A DNA stretch of 64,000 nt, from the NCBI GenBank assembly GCA_052148435.1, contig JBKQIF010000115.1, positions 62,001 to 126,000 of the forward strand, given 5' to 3'. The notes beneath the pieces were generated by a model. It saw only the letters and a list, made by a program, of their open reading frames with translations. It did no database searches and was not told the origin of the DNA. The stretch is from JBEKYD01 sp052148435. GTDB lineage: Bacteria > Acidobacteriota > Terriglobia > Bryobacterales > Bryobacteraceae. The translations under genes were made by a program, and so were the position numbers. This document shows positions 42,395 through 51,050 of this stretch, in pieces; positions within the stretch are counted from its first letter, which is position 1, and each line of letters opens with the position of its first letter.

Positions 42395-43705
42395 GTGAAA
42401 GCGGCGATTTTGTGTCTGTTAGGTATTTCGGTTGGAGCAGCGGCGCCGTCGAGTGCGTTGCTGTATACCGAGGCGCCGCAATACGATCCTCAGGCGACGC
42501 TCGGCGGGGGAGAGCGGTTTCCCGGCGGCGCGGTGGTGAAGGTGCTCTCGGGCGGGACATCCCGACTGCTGGCTCCGTCGCTGGCGGTTTCGGCGGATGC
42601 GGCGCTTTCTCCGGACGCCAGGACCGTGCTGATCGCCGCCAAGGAGAAGACCGGCCAGCCGTGGCAGATCTGGGAGGTTCCGCTGGCGGGCGGGACACCG
42701 CGGCAGGTGACCTTCGGCGCGGAAGACTCGATCCGGCCGTTCTATGCGGCCGAGCAAAAACTGGTGTACGCGCGCAAGACGGCGCGGGGATTCCAGATCG
42801 AGATTGCGCCGCTGGCGGGCGGTAGCGCGCTGCGCCTGACGTACCTTGCCGGTAACTTCCTCCCCGACGGCATTCTGCGCGACGGGCGGGTGCTGTTCGA
42901 AGCGGCGTTTCCGGCGGCGTTTCCGGTCACACCGGCGGCGGTTCGCGACCTGTACACGGTATACGCGGACGGTACGGGCGTGGAAACGCGGCGGTGCGAT
43001 CATGGGCCGGACCGGCACTCGGCGGCGGAAATGGCGTCGGGGGACACGATCTTCCAGACCGGCACGGGGCTGGCGCGGTTCACTTCGGCGCGCGCCGGGC
43101 AGTTGGAGCTGACGCTGCCGAAGGGGCAATACATGGGTCCGGTAGCGGAGACCGACAGCGGAGAGTGGCTGGCGGCGTATCGGGCGGGAGGCGAGGACGC
43201 GTACTGGATTTGCCGTTTCGGGCCACGGGCGGCGGGGCAGCCGGTGAAGGTGGCTGGGCCGAACGCTTACCAGCCGGCACCGGTGCGCGTCCGGCCGGCG
43301 GTTCCATATCACCCTTCCAGCCTGGGCGATCGCGAGGGGGCTAATCTGCTGTGCCTGAACTCTTATGTTTCGAAAACGGAGCGGGTGCCGAAAGGTTCGG
43401 TGGCGGAAGTGCGGGTGTGGTCGATGAACCTGAGCGGGGAAGCGGTGGCGATCGGCAAGGCGCCGGTGGAAGCCGACGGGTCGTTCTACGTGCAGACGCC
43501 GTCGGAGGCGCCGCTGCGCTTCGAGCTGCTGGACCGGGCGGGGAAAACCCTCGCGGCGGAGAAGGGTTGGTTTTGGGCGCGCAGGGGAGAGCAGCGGGTG
43601 TGCGTGGGCTGCCATGCCGGTCCGGAGCGTGCGCCTGAGAACGCGGCCCCGCAGGTGCTCTTGCATACGCAGAAGCCGGTGGTCATGGGGAAACCGGCCG
43701 ATTAG
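42395..43705 (+). CDS. HzsA-like PD40 propeller protein with one c-type heme motif
   Basis: About 436 residues. Signal peptide AAILCLLGISVGAAAP is followed by PD40/TolB-like strand repeats (LSPDARTVLIAAKEKTGQPWQIWEVPLAGGTPRQVTFG; GRVLFEAAFPAA). Near the C-terminus lies a single heme motif CVGCH (GEQRVCVGCHAGPERAPENAAP). The layout matches the hydrazine-synthase alpha-subunit middle-domain-related proteins found in soil bacteria without anammox metabolism. Anammox activity is not implied. GTG 42395 gives the normal signal peptide; GTG 42377 is alternative. It is followed by a CRTAC1 gene and may deliver electrons to an outside partner. Confidence 0.78.
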   Translation: MKAAILCLLGISVGAAAPSSALLYTEAPQYDPQATLGGGERFPGGAVVKVLSGGTSRLLAPSLAVSADAALSPDARTVLIAAKEKTGQPWQIWEVPLAGGTPRQVTFGAEDSIRPFYAAEQKLVYARKTARGFQIEIAPLAGGSALRLTYLAGNFLPDGILRDGRVLFEAAFPAAFPVTPAAVRDLYTVYADGTGVETRRCDHGPDRHSAAEMASGDTIFQTGTGLARFTSARAGQLELTLPKGQYMGPVAETDSGEWLAAYRAGGEDAYWICRFGPRAAGQPVKVAGPNAYQPAPVRVRPAVPYHPSSLGDREGANLLCLNSYVSKTERVPKGSVAEVRVWSMNLSGEAVAIGKAPVEADGSFYVQTPSEAPLRFELLDRAGKTLAAEKGWFWARRGEQRVCVGCHAGPERAPENAAPQVLLHTQKPVVMGKPAD

Positions 43706-43809
43706 GAGAGGGCGCGCGACATGGAAGTTGGGGAGATATCAAAGTACTTGGCGGTGGTCTCAGCGAAGAAAGGCGAACCAGGGGGTCCGCCTCACCATTT
43801 GGAGAAGCC

Positions 43810-45435
43810 ATGCTATTTCGCCTGCTGATTCCCGTTTTGCTGTTCGCGGCCGCGGAGCCCGCCCAGGGGCCGATCCGATTCGAAGACGTAACCCGGAAGG
43901 CGGGAATTACGTTCCAGCACAGCTTTGGCGCCGAGCAGTTGGGCTCGCTGCTGGAATCGACCGGCGCAGGCGCGGTCTGGTTCGACTACAACAACGACGG
44001 CTACCAGGACCTGTACGTGGTTTCGGGACGGCCTTTGGGGGCCGGGATGCACCCATATCCGTTGCGTAAAGCGCCGGACCCGATGCCCCATAACCACCTT
44101 TATCGGAATAACCGCGACGGCACGTTTACGGATGTCACCGCGACGGCGGGGGTCGCGCCGGATCTGTTCAGCATGGCGGCCATCGCGGCCGATTATGACA
44201 ACGATGGCAACGAGGATCTGCTGGTCACCGGCTATGGCCGCGTGGTTTTGTACCACAATCGGGGCGATGGCACGTTCGAAGATGTGACGGCCAAAGCCGG
44301 CCTGAGCGTTCCGGGGTGGTCGATCGGCGCCGCGTGGCTGGACTACGACCGGGATGGCTGCGTGGATCTGTTCGTGGGCCGCTACGTGAAGTTCGACCCG
44401 GAGTACCGCGCGTTCTATGCGGCGGATAACTACCCCGGACCGCTGGACTACCCGGCCGAGACCAATATGCTGTTCCATAACAACTGCGACGGGACCTTCA
44501 CGGATGTCTCGGCGAAGTCCGGAATCGCCGCATTCAAAGGCCGGACCATGGGTGCGACCGCCGCGGATTTCGACGGCGACGGCTATCCCGATATCTACGT
44601 CGCCAACGACAAGACTGAGAACTTTCTGTTCCACAACCAGCGGGACGGCACCTTCAAAGAGATGGCGACCGAGGCCGGGGTGGCATACGGGCAAAACGGC
44701 GAGAACACTTCCGCCATGGGGCCGGTCTTCGCGGATTTCGACGGCGACGGCAAGATGGATCTGTGGATTTCGGACTCCAAGTACAATCGCATGTACCGGA
44801 ATCTGGGCGGCCTTCAATTTGAGGACATGACCGCGAAGGCGGGCATTTCGAACCTGGCGGCGCAATACGTGAGTTGGGGAACCACGGCGCAAGACTTCGA
44901 TAACGACGGGCTGCCGGATCTGTTCGTGGTGCACGGGGGACTCATCCATTTGGTTCCGCAGGAGCACTCGGTCTTCCGCAACCTCGGGAAGTGGAAGTTC
45001 GAGGACGTGTCGTCCACGGCGGGCCCGTTCTTCGCCATCAAGACCGCGGTGAAGTCGGTAGGGCGTGGCGCGGCTTTCGCGGATTATGACAACGACGGGC
45101 GAATCGACGCGTTCCTGGTGAATCTGGGCGCGCCGGCAGTGCTGCTGCGGAACACCTCGCCCGGTACGGGACACTGGATCGGCGTCCACCTGGTGGGGAA
45201 GAAGAGCAATCGGGACGGAATCGGCGCGCAGGTCGAAGTAGTGGCCGGCGGGGTGCGGCAACGGCGCGAGCGGATCGCGGGTTCCGGCTACCTTTCGCAG
45301 GATGACGGGAGGGTGCATTTCGGGCTGGGCAAAGTGTCCACCATCGAGAAGCTGACCGTCACCTGGCCAAGCGGCGCGGTGCAGACTCTGGACAAGGCGC
45401 CGGTGGATCGCGTGATCACTGTCGAGGAGAAATAG
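43810..45435 (+). CDS. Secreted FG-GAP/ASPIC-UnbV (CRTAC1-like) beta-propeller protein
   Basis: The 541-residue protein has a signal peptide (LLIPVLLFAAAEPAQ) and blades with Ca2+ loops FDYNNDGYQDLYV, DYDNDGNEDLLV, DYDRDGCVDLFVG, DFDGDGYPDIYV and DFDGDGKMDLWI. The ASPIC/UnbV domain is at the end (VHLVGKKSNRDGIGAQVEV ... VHFGLGKVSTIEKLTVTWPSG). GGAGAAGCC precedes the start. It is placed between a heme-bearing PD40 protein and a cytochrome-YVTN fusion; together these are probable extracytoplasmic redox proteins. Function not known. Confidence 0.9.
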   Translation: MLFRLLIPVLLFAAAEPAQGPIRFEDVTRKAGITFQHSFGAEQLGSLLESTGAGAVWFDYNNDGYQDLYVVSGRPLGAGMHPYPLRKAPDPMPHNHLYRNNRDGTFTDVTATAGVAPDLFSMAAIAADYDNDGNEDLLVTGYGRVVLYHNRGDGTFEDVTAKAGLSVPGWSIGAAWLDYDRDGCVDLFVGRYVKFDPEYRAFYAADNYPGPLDYPAETNMLFHNNCDGTFTDVSAKSGIAAFKGRTMGATAADFDGDGYPDIYVANDKTENFLFHNQRDGTFKEMATEAGVAYGQNGENTSAMGPVFADFDGDGKMDLWISDSKYNRMYRNLGGLQFEDMTAKAGISNLAAQYVSWGTTAQDFDNDGLPDLFVVHGGLIHLVPQEHSVFRNLGKWKFEDVSSTAGPFFAIKTAVKSVGRGAAFADYDNDGRIDAFLVNLGAPAVLLRNTSPGTGHWIGVHLVGKKSNRDGIGAQVEVVAGGVRQRRERIAGSGYLSQDDGRVHFGLGKVSTIEKLTVTWPSGAVQTLDKAPVDRVITVEEK

Positions 45436-45479
45436 CGGTGCGAGCGGCGAGTGTGGTGTTAGGGGCCAACGCGGAAGAA

Positions 45480-45524
45480 CGTCGAGTAGAGACTCGACGC
45501 CGCGCGCAAAAGTGCGTGCGCCAG
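45480..45524. repeat. Dispersed palindromic repeat, copy 1
   Basis: The 44-base element starts with a stem CGTCGAG / CTCGACG around six bases, then a GC-rich arm ending GTGCGTGCGCCA. A second copy is found on the minus strand at 59621-59664 with about 36 of 44 positions equal. It overlaps the possible N-terminal extension of the YVTN gene, which argues against the extension. Confidence 0.6.
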
Positions 45525-47372
45525 GTAACTCTTAGTTTCCTTGCCTCCGCACTGTGGGGGTTCGGCCCGGCTAGCGTCCCGCCAACTCCGTCTCCGGCGT
45601 ATCCATCGCCCATCGAGATCGCGGTATCGGCGAACGGGAGCCGGCTTTACGTGGTATGCGAGGGAACCGACGAAGTAGTGGAAGTGGACGCGGCTGCCGG
45701 CGCGGTGGCGCGGCGGGTTCGGGTGGGCCAACACCCCAAGAGCGTGGCGCTTTCGGCCAACGGGCGGCAGTTGTACGTGGCGAACTCGTGGAGCGACACG
45801 GTATCGGTGATCGACGCGGCATCGCTCAAAGTGGTGCGGGAACTGGCGACTGGCTATGAGCCCAACGCAGCCGTAGCCGATGCGGAGGGCCGGTTTCTCT
45901 ATGTCGCTAACCGCAGCGGCAACGATATCTCGGTGATCGACCTCGAGCGCGGCGTGGAGACCAAGCGGCTGCTGGCCGGGCGCGGCGCGGCGTACCTGGA
46001 GCTTTCCGCGGACGGGCGGCGGGTGTATTGCACTCACATCTACCCGCTGGCGGGGGCGTTCCGGTCGCCGAACGAATCCGAAGTGACGGTAATCGACACG
46101 CGCCGCCAGGTGGTAGTGGAGCGCGAAAGGTTAGAGAACGCCGCGGGCATTTTCCACGTGGCCTCCGCCAACGGCGGCCGGGTGGCGATTGCGGCCGAGA
46201 TGCGGCCGAAGAACCTGATCCCGCTGGCGCACGTGGAGCACGGGTGGGTGATCGGCAATTCGCTGGCAGTATTTGGCGCCGATATCGGCGAGGTGGTGCA
46301 GGTCCCGATCGACGAGCTGGACCGCTACTATACGCCCCCGTTCGGCCTGGCGGTGACTCCGGGGAATCTGCAGCTCTTCGTCAGCACTACCGGGTCGGAT
46401 AGTGTCACGGCGATCGATCTTCCCAAGCTGCTGGCGTACATCCGGGCAGCGACGCCGGAACAGCGACGCCTGATGGCCAACGACCTTTCCGCGTCGGCCA
46501 ACTATGTATCGGCCAGGATTCCGGTGGGGCGGGCGCCCAAGGGGCTGGCTCTCTCGCCGGACGGCAAACGATTGTACGTAGCCAACCGGACCGACGACAC
46601 CATCTCGGTGATCGACACGGCGGCGCACCGCGTGACTCGAACGATTGGGTTGGGCCGCGCCGCCGCTCCCACGCCCGAGCGGCGGGGCGAGGGCCTGTTT
46701 TTCTCGGCGCGGTTTGCCTTCCAGGGGCATTTCTCCTGCGCCAACTGTCACATCGAGGGGACGATCGACGGGTTGGCGTGGGATCTGGAGCCGGACGGCT
46801 TCGGCGTGGACATCGTGGAGAACCGGCTGCTGGAAGATATAGCGGATACGGCGCCTTTCAAATGGAACGGCAGCAATCCGGATCTCGAAACCGAGTGCGG
46901 ACCGCGCACGGAGAAGTACTTCTACCGCGCCCAGAGCTATTCGCCGGCGGAACTGGCCGACATCGTCAGTTTTGTCAAGTCGATTCCGCTGCGCCCCAAC
47001 CGGTACCGCCGCAAGGATGGCGAACTGACGGCCCAGCAGGAACGCGGCAAGGCCATTTTCGAGCGCGGACGCAGCAAGAACGGCGCGCCGATCGACGATA
47101 CCAATCAATGCCTCGGGTGTCACTCGGGTCCGCACTACACCAGCCAGCAGTTGGCGGATGTCGGAACGGGAAAGCCCACCGACCGCTCGCCGCTGGTGGA
47201 CGTTCCGCAGCTTACCAACGTGGTCCTCGACGCGCCCTATCTGCACGACGGATCGGCGCGCACGCTGGAAGAAATCTGGACGGTCTTTAACCCTCACGAC
47301 CGGCACGGCGTGACCAACGACCTCTCCAAGGACGAGTTAAACGATCTGATAGAGTATTTGAAAACCCTATGA
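45516..47372 (+). CDS. YVTN beta-propeller fused to diheme cytochrome c domain
   Basis: About 618 residues. A signal-like helix (LSFLASALWGF) precedes YVTN repeats over about residues 30-390 (SKVVELATG-type, with GRQLYVANSWSDTVSVIDAASL, GRFLYVANRSGNDISVIDLERG and GKRLYVANRTDDTISVIDTAA). A cytochrome c domain in the MauG/diheme-peroxidase style follows with CANCH (FSCANCHIEGTIDGLAWD) and CLGCH (NQCLGCHSGPHYTSQQLADVG). It is likely periplasmic and moves electrons to a partner; the peroxidase function is not proven. The frame extends to GTG 45438, but that part is repeat-derived, so I favour GTG 45516. The CRTAC1 gene is directly upstream. Confidence 0.82.
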   Translation: MRQVTLSFLASALWGFGPASVPPTPSPAYPSPIEIAVSANGSRLYVVCEGTDEVVEVDAAAGAVARRVRVGQHPKSVALSANGRQLYVANSWSDTVSVIDAASLKVVRELATGYEPNAAVADAEGRFLYVANRSGNDISVIDLERGVETKRLLAGRGAAYLELSADGRRVYCTHIYPLAGAFRSPNESEVTVIDTRRQVVVERERLENAAGIFHVASANGGRVAIAAEMRPKNLIPLAHVEHGWVIGNSLAVFGADIGEVVQVPIDELDRYYTPPFGLAVTPGNLQLFVSTTGSDSVTAIDLPKLLAYIRAATPEQRRLMANDLSASANYVSARIPVGRAPKGLALSPDGKRLYVANRTDDTISVIDTAAHRVTRTIGLGRAAAPTPERRGEGLFFSARFAFQGHFSCANCHIEGTIDGLAWDLEPDGFGVDIVENRLLEDIADTAPFKWNGSNPDLETECGPRTEKYFYRAQSYSPAELADIVSFVKSIPLRPNRYRRKDGELTAQQERGKAIFERGRSKNGAPIDDTNQCLGCHSGPHYTSQQLADVGTGKPTDRSPLVDVPQLTNVVLDAPYLHDGSARTLEEIWTVFNPHDRHGVTNDLSKDELNDLIEYLKTL

Positions 47373-47396
47373 GACCCAATGGAAAGCGTGTGAGAA

Positions 47397-48479
47397 ATGC
47401 GGGCTAGACATCTTGCGGTATTCCTCATGTTTGCGGCGGGTGCCGCGGCCGGGTCCCCCGAGATGCCGCAGTTTCGGTGGGAGAACTTCACCACCGAGAA
47501 CGGTCTGCCCGACAATCATGTTTTTCAGATCAAGGTGGATTGCAGCCAGGTGTGGGCGGCGACGGAGAATGGCCTGGCTCTCTACCGGGATGGCCACTGG
47601 AAGGTCTATGGCACCCAGGACGGGCTGGCGCACCGCGCCGTGCTCTCGGTCGATGTGGACCCGCGCACGGGCGATGTCTGGGCGGCGACGATGGGCGGCT
47701 TGAGCCGATTCTCGGCCGGGCGGTTCGACAACTACACCCAGCTCAACAGTGGGCTTCCGAACGACGTGGTTTACGGCGTGGCCGTGCAGGGCGATTCGGT
47801 CTGGGTAGCCACGGCCGCCGGGGGCGCGCGCCTGGACGTGAAGACCGGGCAATGGCGGCACTTCAACGAGCGCAACACGCCGATGTACGAGATCTGGACT
47901 TACGGGGTCTCGGCCGGAGCAGAGAAGGTCTACTACGCGGTGTGGGGCGGGGGAGTGTTGGAGTACGACGTAGAGACTGGCCGATGGAAGGACTACAACG
48001 ATCCCGACGGCGAGACCGAGATTGTGCTGCTGAAGGACCAGGGGCTGATTCACGAGGTCACTACCTCGGTAAGTTGGGCGGAGAAAGACCACGTCCTGTG
48101 GGTGGCCACTTACTTCGGCGCCAGCCGCTACGACGGGCGATACTGGAAGAATTTCATGGATAAGGACAGCGGCCTGCCGAGCAATTTTCTGAACCAGGTG
48201 AAGGCTGTGGACGGCAACCGGGCCTGGTTCGCAACCGACAAGGGGCTGGCTTACTATGACGGCACGAACTGGTCCGTCTACCGGCCGGCTCTCGATACCA
48301 AGGCGCCGGAGATGACCGTCCGGGACGCCCAGGGCAAGATCACGCGGATTGAGGTAACTACGGCTCCCTCCCACAACTACATCCTCGCCGTGGATTTTCA
48401 GGGCGGCGATCTCTGGGTGGCCACGGCCCACGGAGTCAGTCATGGAATTCGCTTGAAGCAAAAGGAGACAACCAAATGA
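47397..48479 (+). CDS. Exported two-component-regulator-propeller (Reg_prop) domain protein
   Basis: The 360-residue protein has a signal peptide (HLAVFLMFAAGAAAG). It then has Reg_prop-type blades such as NGLPDNHVFQIKVDCSQVWAATENGLALYRDG, GDVWAATMGGLSRFSAGRFDNYT and GNRAWFATDKGLAYYDGTNWSVY. Such propellers sense extracellular carbohydrates in hybrid two-component systems, but this copy has no kinase domain. It may be a stand-alone binding or scaffold protein. Its last two codons overlap the RidA gene, which suggests one transcript. Confidence 0.83.
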   Translation: MRARHLAVFLMFAAGAAAGSPEMPQFRWENFTTENGLPDNHVFQIKVDCSQVWAATENGLALYRDGHWKVYGTQDGLAHRAVLSVDVDPRTGDVWAATMGGLSRFSAGRFDNYTQLNSGLPNDVVYGVAVQGDSVWVATAAGGARLDVKTGQWRHFNERNTPMYEIWTYGVSAGAEKVYYAVWGGGVLEYDVETGRWKDYNDPDGETEIVLLKDQGLIHEVTTSVSWAEKDHVLWVATYFGASRYDGRYWKNFMDKDSGLPSNFLNQVKAVDGNRAWFATDKGLAYYDGTNWSVYRPALDTKAPEMTVRDAQGKITRIEVTTAPSHNYILAVDFQGGDLWVATAHGVSHGIRLKQKETTK

Positions 48480-48979
48480 TGAGCATTTCGGAAGCACTGG
48501 CTGAAGTGGCGGGCGCCACATCCATCGAGAAGAGACCGGTTCGCGCCGCTCGCGCCCTCAATGAGGCCTACGACTACGATCGGCCGAGTTCCTTTTCGCG
48601 CGGCCTGCGCCTCGACTTCGGCAACGTGACGGTATTGCTGATCTCGGGGACCGCCTCGATCGGGGCCAACGGCGAGACTCTTTATGCGGGCGATTTTCGC
48701 GCTCAGATTCGGCGCACATTCGCCAATATTACGGCCCTGCTGGAATCGGAGGGCGCGACCTGGAAGGATATTGTGCGCACCACCTGCTACCTGCGCGATA
48801 TCGAGCGCGACTATACCGCATTCAATGAGGAGCGCACGGCATTCTATCGCGAGCAGGCGCTCGACCCGCTGCCCGCTTCGACGGGCATCCAGGCGATCCT
48901 GTGCCGTCCCGAACTGCTGGTGGAGATCGAAGCGATCGCGATCTTCCGCGGCAGCGACGCGGGGACTGTCGGGAGATGA
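48476..48979 (+). CDS. RidA family (YjgF/UK114) protein
   Basis: RidA proteins hydrolyse reactive enamine/imine intermediates formed by PLP enzymes. This 167-residue copy has the conserved VTVLLISGTASIGANGETLYAGDFRAQIRRTFANITALLESEGATWKDIVRTTCYLRDI core and the closing GIQAILCRPELLVEIEAIAIF with the conserved Arg. The first 40 residues are longer than usual and may be a linker. It has no export signal, so it should be cytoplasmic among exported neighbours. Paired ATGs open the frame; the first overlaps the upstream gene. Confidence 0.88.
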   Translation: MMSISEALAEVAGATSIEKRPVRAARALNEAYDYDRPSSFSRGLRLDFGNVTVLLISGTASIGANGETLYAGDFRAQIRRTFANITALLESEGATWKDIVRTTCYLRDIERDYTAFNEERTAFYREQALDPLPASTGIQAILCRPELLVEIEAIAIFRGSDAGTVGR

Positions 48980-49110
48980 CCAGTTCCAATCCCCGGCAAC
49001 CGCTCCCTTGGAAGCCGTGAAAAAATCAAATCGCAGGCCGAAGGCCTACCCCACAAGGTCGGCAAGTGCATTGACCCGGGTAAGAAAGATTACTTAGCGA
49101 AGGAGTGAGC

Positions 49111-50943
49111 ATGTCACTTTGGATCCGCCTTCTGATGGTTGCCGCGGCGGCGACGCTGTGCGGCCAAATGCCGGGCCAAGTGGCGGGCGGCTGTAGCTGC
49201 GGCGCCGACCCGCCCGGGCCGCCCAAGAACCGCGAGGTACGCCCCTACGCCAACACGCCCGAAGACATGCGGCCCTACGGCAACTTCGCCGCGCCTTACT
49301 ATGAGTTCTACCAGAAGCAGGAGGAGTACAACGGCGCGGCGCGGGACGTTCCCACGCTGAAACCCCAGGACGTGGACGAGGTACGCATCGGTTTTCTGGG
49401 ACCGATCGAGAACCACCCCGACCAGGCACTCGGCCAAATGATGCTGAATGGCGCGCTGCTGGCCATCGAAGAGGCCAATGTGCGCGGAGGCTATGGCGGC
49501 AAACCGTTCCGCCTGATGGTACACAACGACGCGGCGCTGTGGGGAGCCTCCAGCAACGAGATCGTCAAGATGGCCTACGACGAAAAGGTGTGGGCCATGC
49601 TGGGGTCGATCAGCGGCGATTCCACCCATATCGCTCTGCGCGTCAGCCTCAAGAGCGAGGTGCCGATCGTGAACTCCGCCGCTACCGATCCCACCATTCC
49701 GGAAACCATCATCCCCTGGTATCTCACCACCATTCAGGACGACCGGATGCAGAGCTATACCCTGGCGCGGCGCATCTACACGGACCTGGGCCTGACGCGG
49801 GTGGCCCTGCTGCGCGTGAACGATCGCTACGGCCGCTTCGGGGTGCTGAAGTTTCGGGATGCCGCGCGGCGCCTGGGCCATCCGGTCTCGATCGAACAAA
49901 AGTATCTGCCGGGGACCACGGATTTTCGCCGGTCTCTGCGAATCATCGCGGATTCGGGAGCGCAGGCCCTCGTGATTTGGGGAGACCAGGCGCCCACCGC
50001 CGCGATCCTTCAACAGATGCGCGAATTGAAAATGACGCAGCGGGTCTTCGGGAGTTACCGGACCATGGGAGAAGGCATGCTCTCCGCCGCCGGGACAGCC
50101 GCCGAGGGAATGGAAGCGGTATTTCCCTTCGACCCGACGCGCGACGATCCCCTCTGGACGAGCTTCCGCTCGCGTTTCGCCAGGCGGTTCGACCGCCAGC
50201 CGGAAGTATTCGCGTCACTGGCCTTCGACACCATGAACGTGCTGCTGGACGCGATCTGCCGCGCGGGATTGAATCGCGGAAAGATCCGCGATGCGCTGGC
50301 AGGCCTGGAAGGCTACAAGGGAGTGACGGGCGAGATGGTCTTCGATCCCAACTCCAAGAACGTGGTGCCGCTGTATCTGGCCACGGTCCACAATGGCGGC
50401 ATCCGTTATCGGCGTTATGGGATGGAGAAGCCTTATGCCCGCGTGGGCGAAGGCGGCGTGGCGTATGCCGGGCCGCCGATAGCGGACGCGCCCGGCGGGC
50501 CCATGCGCCTGGTGCTATTCGGGCCGGCGGCGGCGGAGATCGCGTCCTCCCCGGCGGTGCGAGCGGCGCTGGCGCCTTTTGGAGACCGGTATATGCTGGC
50601 GCCGGTGGATGCGGACAAGCCGTGGGGACAGGCGTCCACGGAACTGGTCGATTTGCTTTACCGCGGGAACGCGGTTGGGATCCTCGCGGTGGGCCGCAAT
50701 GCCAGCCACCTGGCGGAGCAACTCGCCGCTAAGGCGTTCTTTCCCGTGGTCGCCGTTTCCGCCGATGCCAGCCTCACTGCCGTGAACCTGCCGTGGATCT
50801 TCCGTTTGCCCGCGGAGACGGCGCCGGAGGAGGCTATCCGCACCATCACCGCAGCCGCGGAGAGGGCCGGGCCGAACCGGGGGCGCCTGCGGGACGCCCT
50901 GGCGGCGAGCGGTCGGTTCGATGGGCGGGGCGAGCCGAGGTAG
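49111..50943 (+). CDS. Peripla_BP_6-type ligand-binding protein with repeated C-terminal lobe
   Basis: The 610-residue protein has a signal peptide and a possible lipobox (VAGGC). A complete type I periplasmic binding fold covers about residues 80-430 (VRIGFLGPIENHPDQALGQMMLNGALLAIEEANVRGG; VPIVNSAATDPTIPETIIPWYLTT). A second part (about 470-600) repeats the N-lobe pattern: STELVDLLYRGNAVGILAVG ... FFPVVAVSADASLTAVNLPW. Similar binding proteins go with PQQ or cytochrome systems in other bacteria. No ABC permease or ATPase is adjacent. AAGGAG six bases before ATG 49111 fixes the start. Ligand unknown. Confidence 0.86.
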   Translation: MSLWIRLLMVAAAATLCGQMPGQVAGGCSCGADPPGPPKNREVRPYANTPEDMRPYGNFAAPYYEFYQKQEEYNGAARDVPTLKPQDVDEVRIGFLGPIENHPDQALGQMMLNGALLAIEEANVRGGYGGKPFRLMVHNDAALWGASSNEIVKMAYDEKVWAMLGSISGDSTHIALRVSLKSEVPIVNSAATDPTIPETIIPWYLTTIQDDRMQSYTLARRIYTDLGLTRVALLRVNDRYGRFGVLKFRDAARRLGHPVSIEQKYLPGTTDFRRSLRIIADSGAQALVIWGDQAPTAAILQQMRELKMTQRVFGSYRTMGEGMLSAAGTAAEGMEAVFPFDPTRDDPLWTSFRSRFARRFDRQPEVFASLAFDTMNVLLDAICRAGLNRGKIRDALAGLEGYKGVTGEMVFDPNSKNVVPLYLATVHNGGIRYRRYGMEKPYARVGEGGVAYAGPPIADAPGGPMRLVLFGPAAAEIASSPAVRAALAPFGDRYMLAPVDADKPWGQASTELVDLLYRGNAVGILAVGRNASHLAEQLAAKAFFPVVAVSADASLTAVNLPWIFRLPAETAPEEAIRTITAAAERAGPNRGRLRDALAASGRFDGRGEPR

Positions 50944-50969
50944 CGGGCAAGCTTTCAGCGGCTCAGCAG

Positions 50970-50989
50970 GCTTGACAGCTTGCGCCACG
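50970..50989. repeat. Dispersed 20-bp repeat, copy 2 (inverted relative to copy 1)
   Basis: Exact reverse complement of 40223-40242. It is preceded by AGCTTTCAGCGGCTCAGCAGG, related to the GCTGAAAGCTGA family at 18931-19138 and 61382. The repeat contributes TTGACA to a candidate promoter of the next gene. Confidence 0.65.
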
Positions 50990-51001
50990 GGTTAGTATAT
51001 C
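50972..51001 (+). promoter_or_regulatory. Candidate promoter with repeat-derived -35 element
   Basis: A perfect TTGACA (50972-50977) lies 18 bases before TATATC (50996-51001). The -35 belongs to the dispersed 20-bp repeat. Distance to the start codon at 51051 is about 42 bases from the likely start site. Confidence 0.4.
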
Positions 51002-51050
51002 CATACTATTGCGCCGGTTCGGCGCTTATCACTACAATCCCGTTAGTCCA

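Noticed and set aside
42395..43705. Hydrazine synthase as evidence of anammox
   Set aside because: Only the propeller/one-heme portion is present, and other anammox genes are absent.
43721..43828. 35-codon plus frame starting MEVGEISKYLAVV
   Set aside because: Has a GGAG-type site but overlaps the CRTAC1 start and shows no recognisable feature; too little to call.
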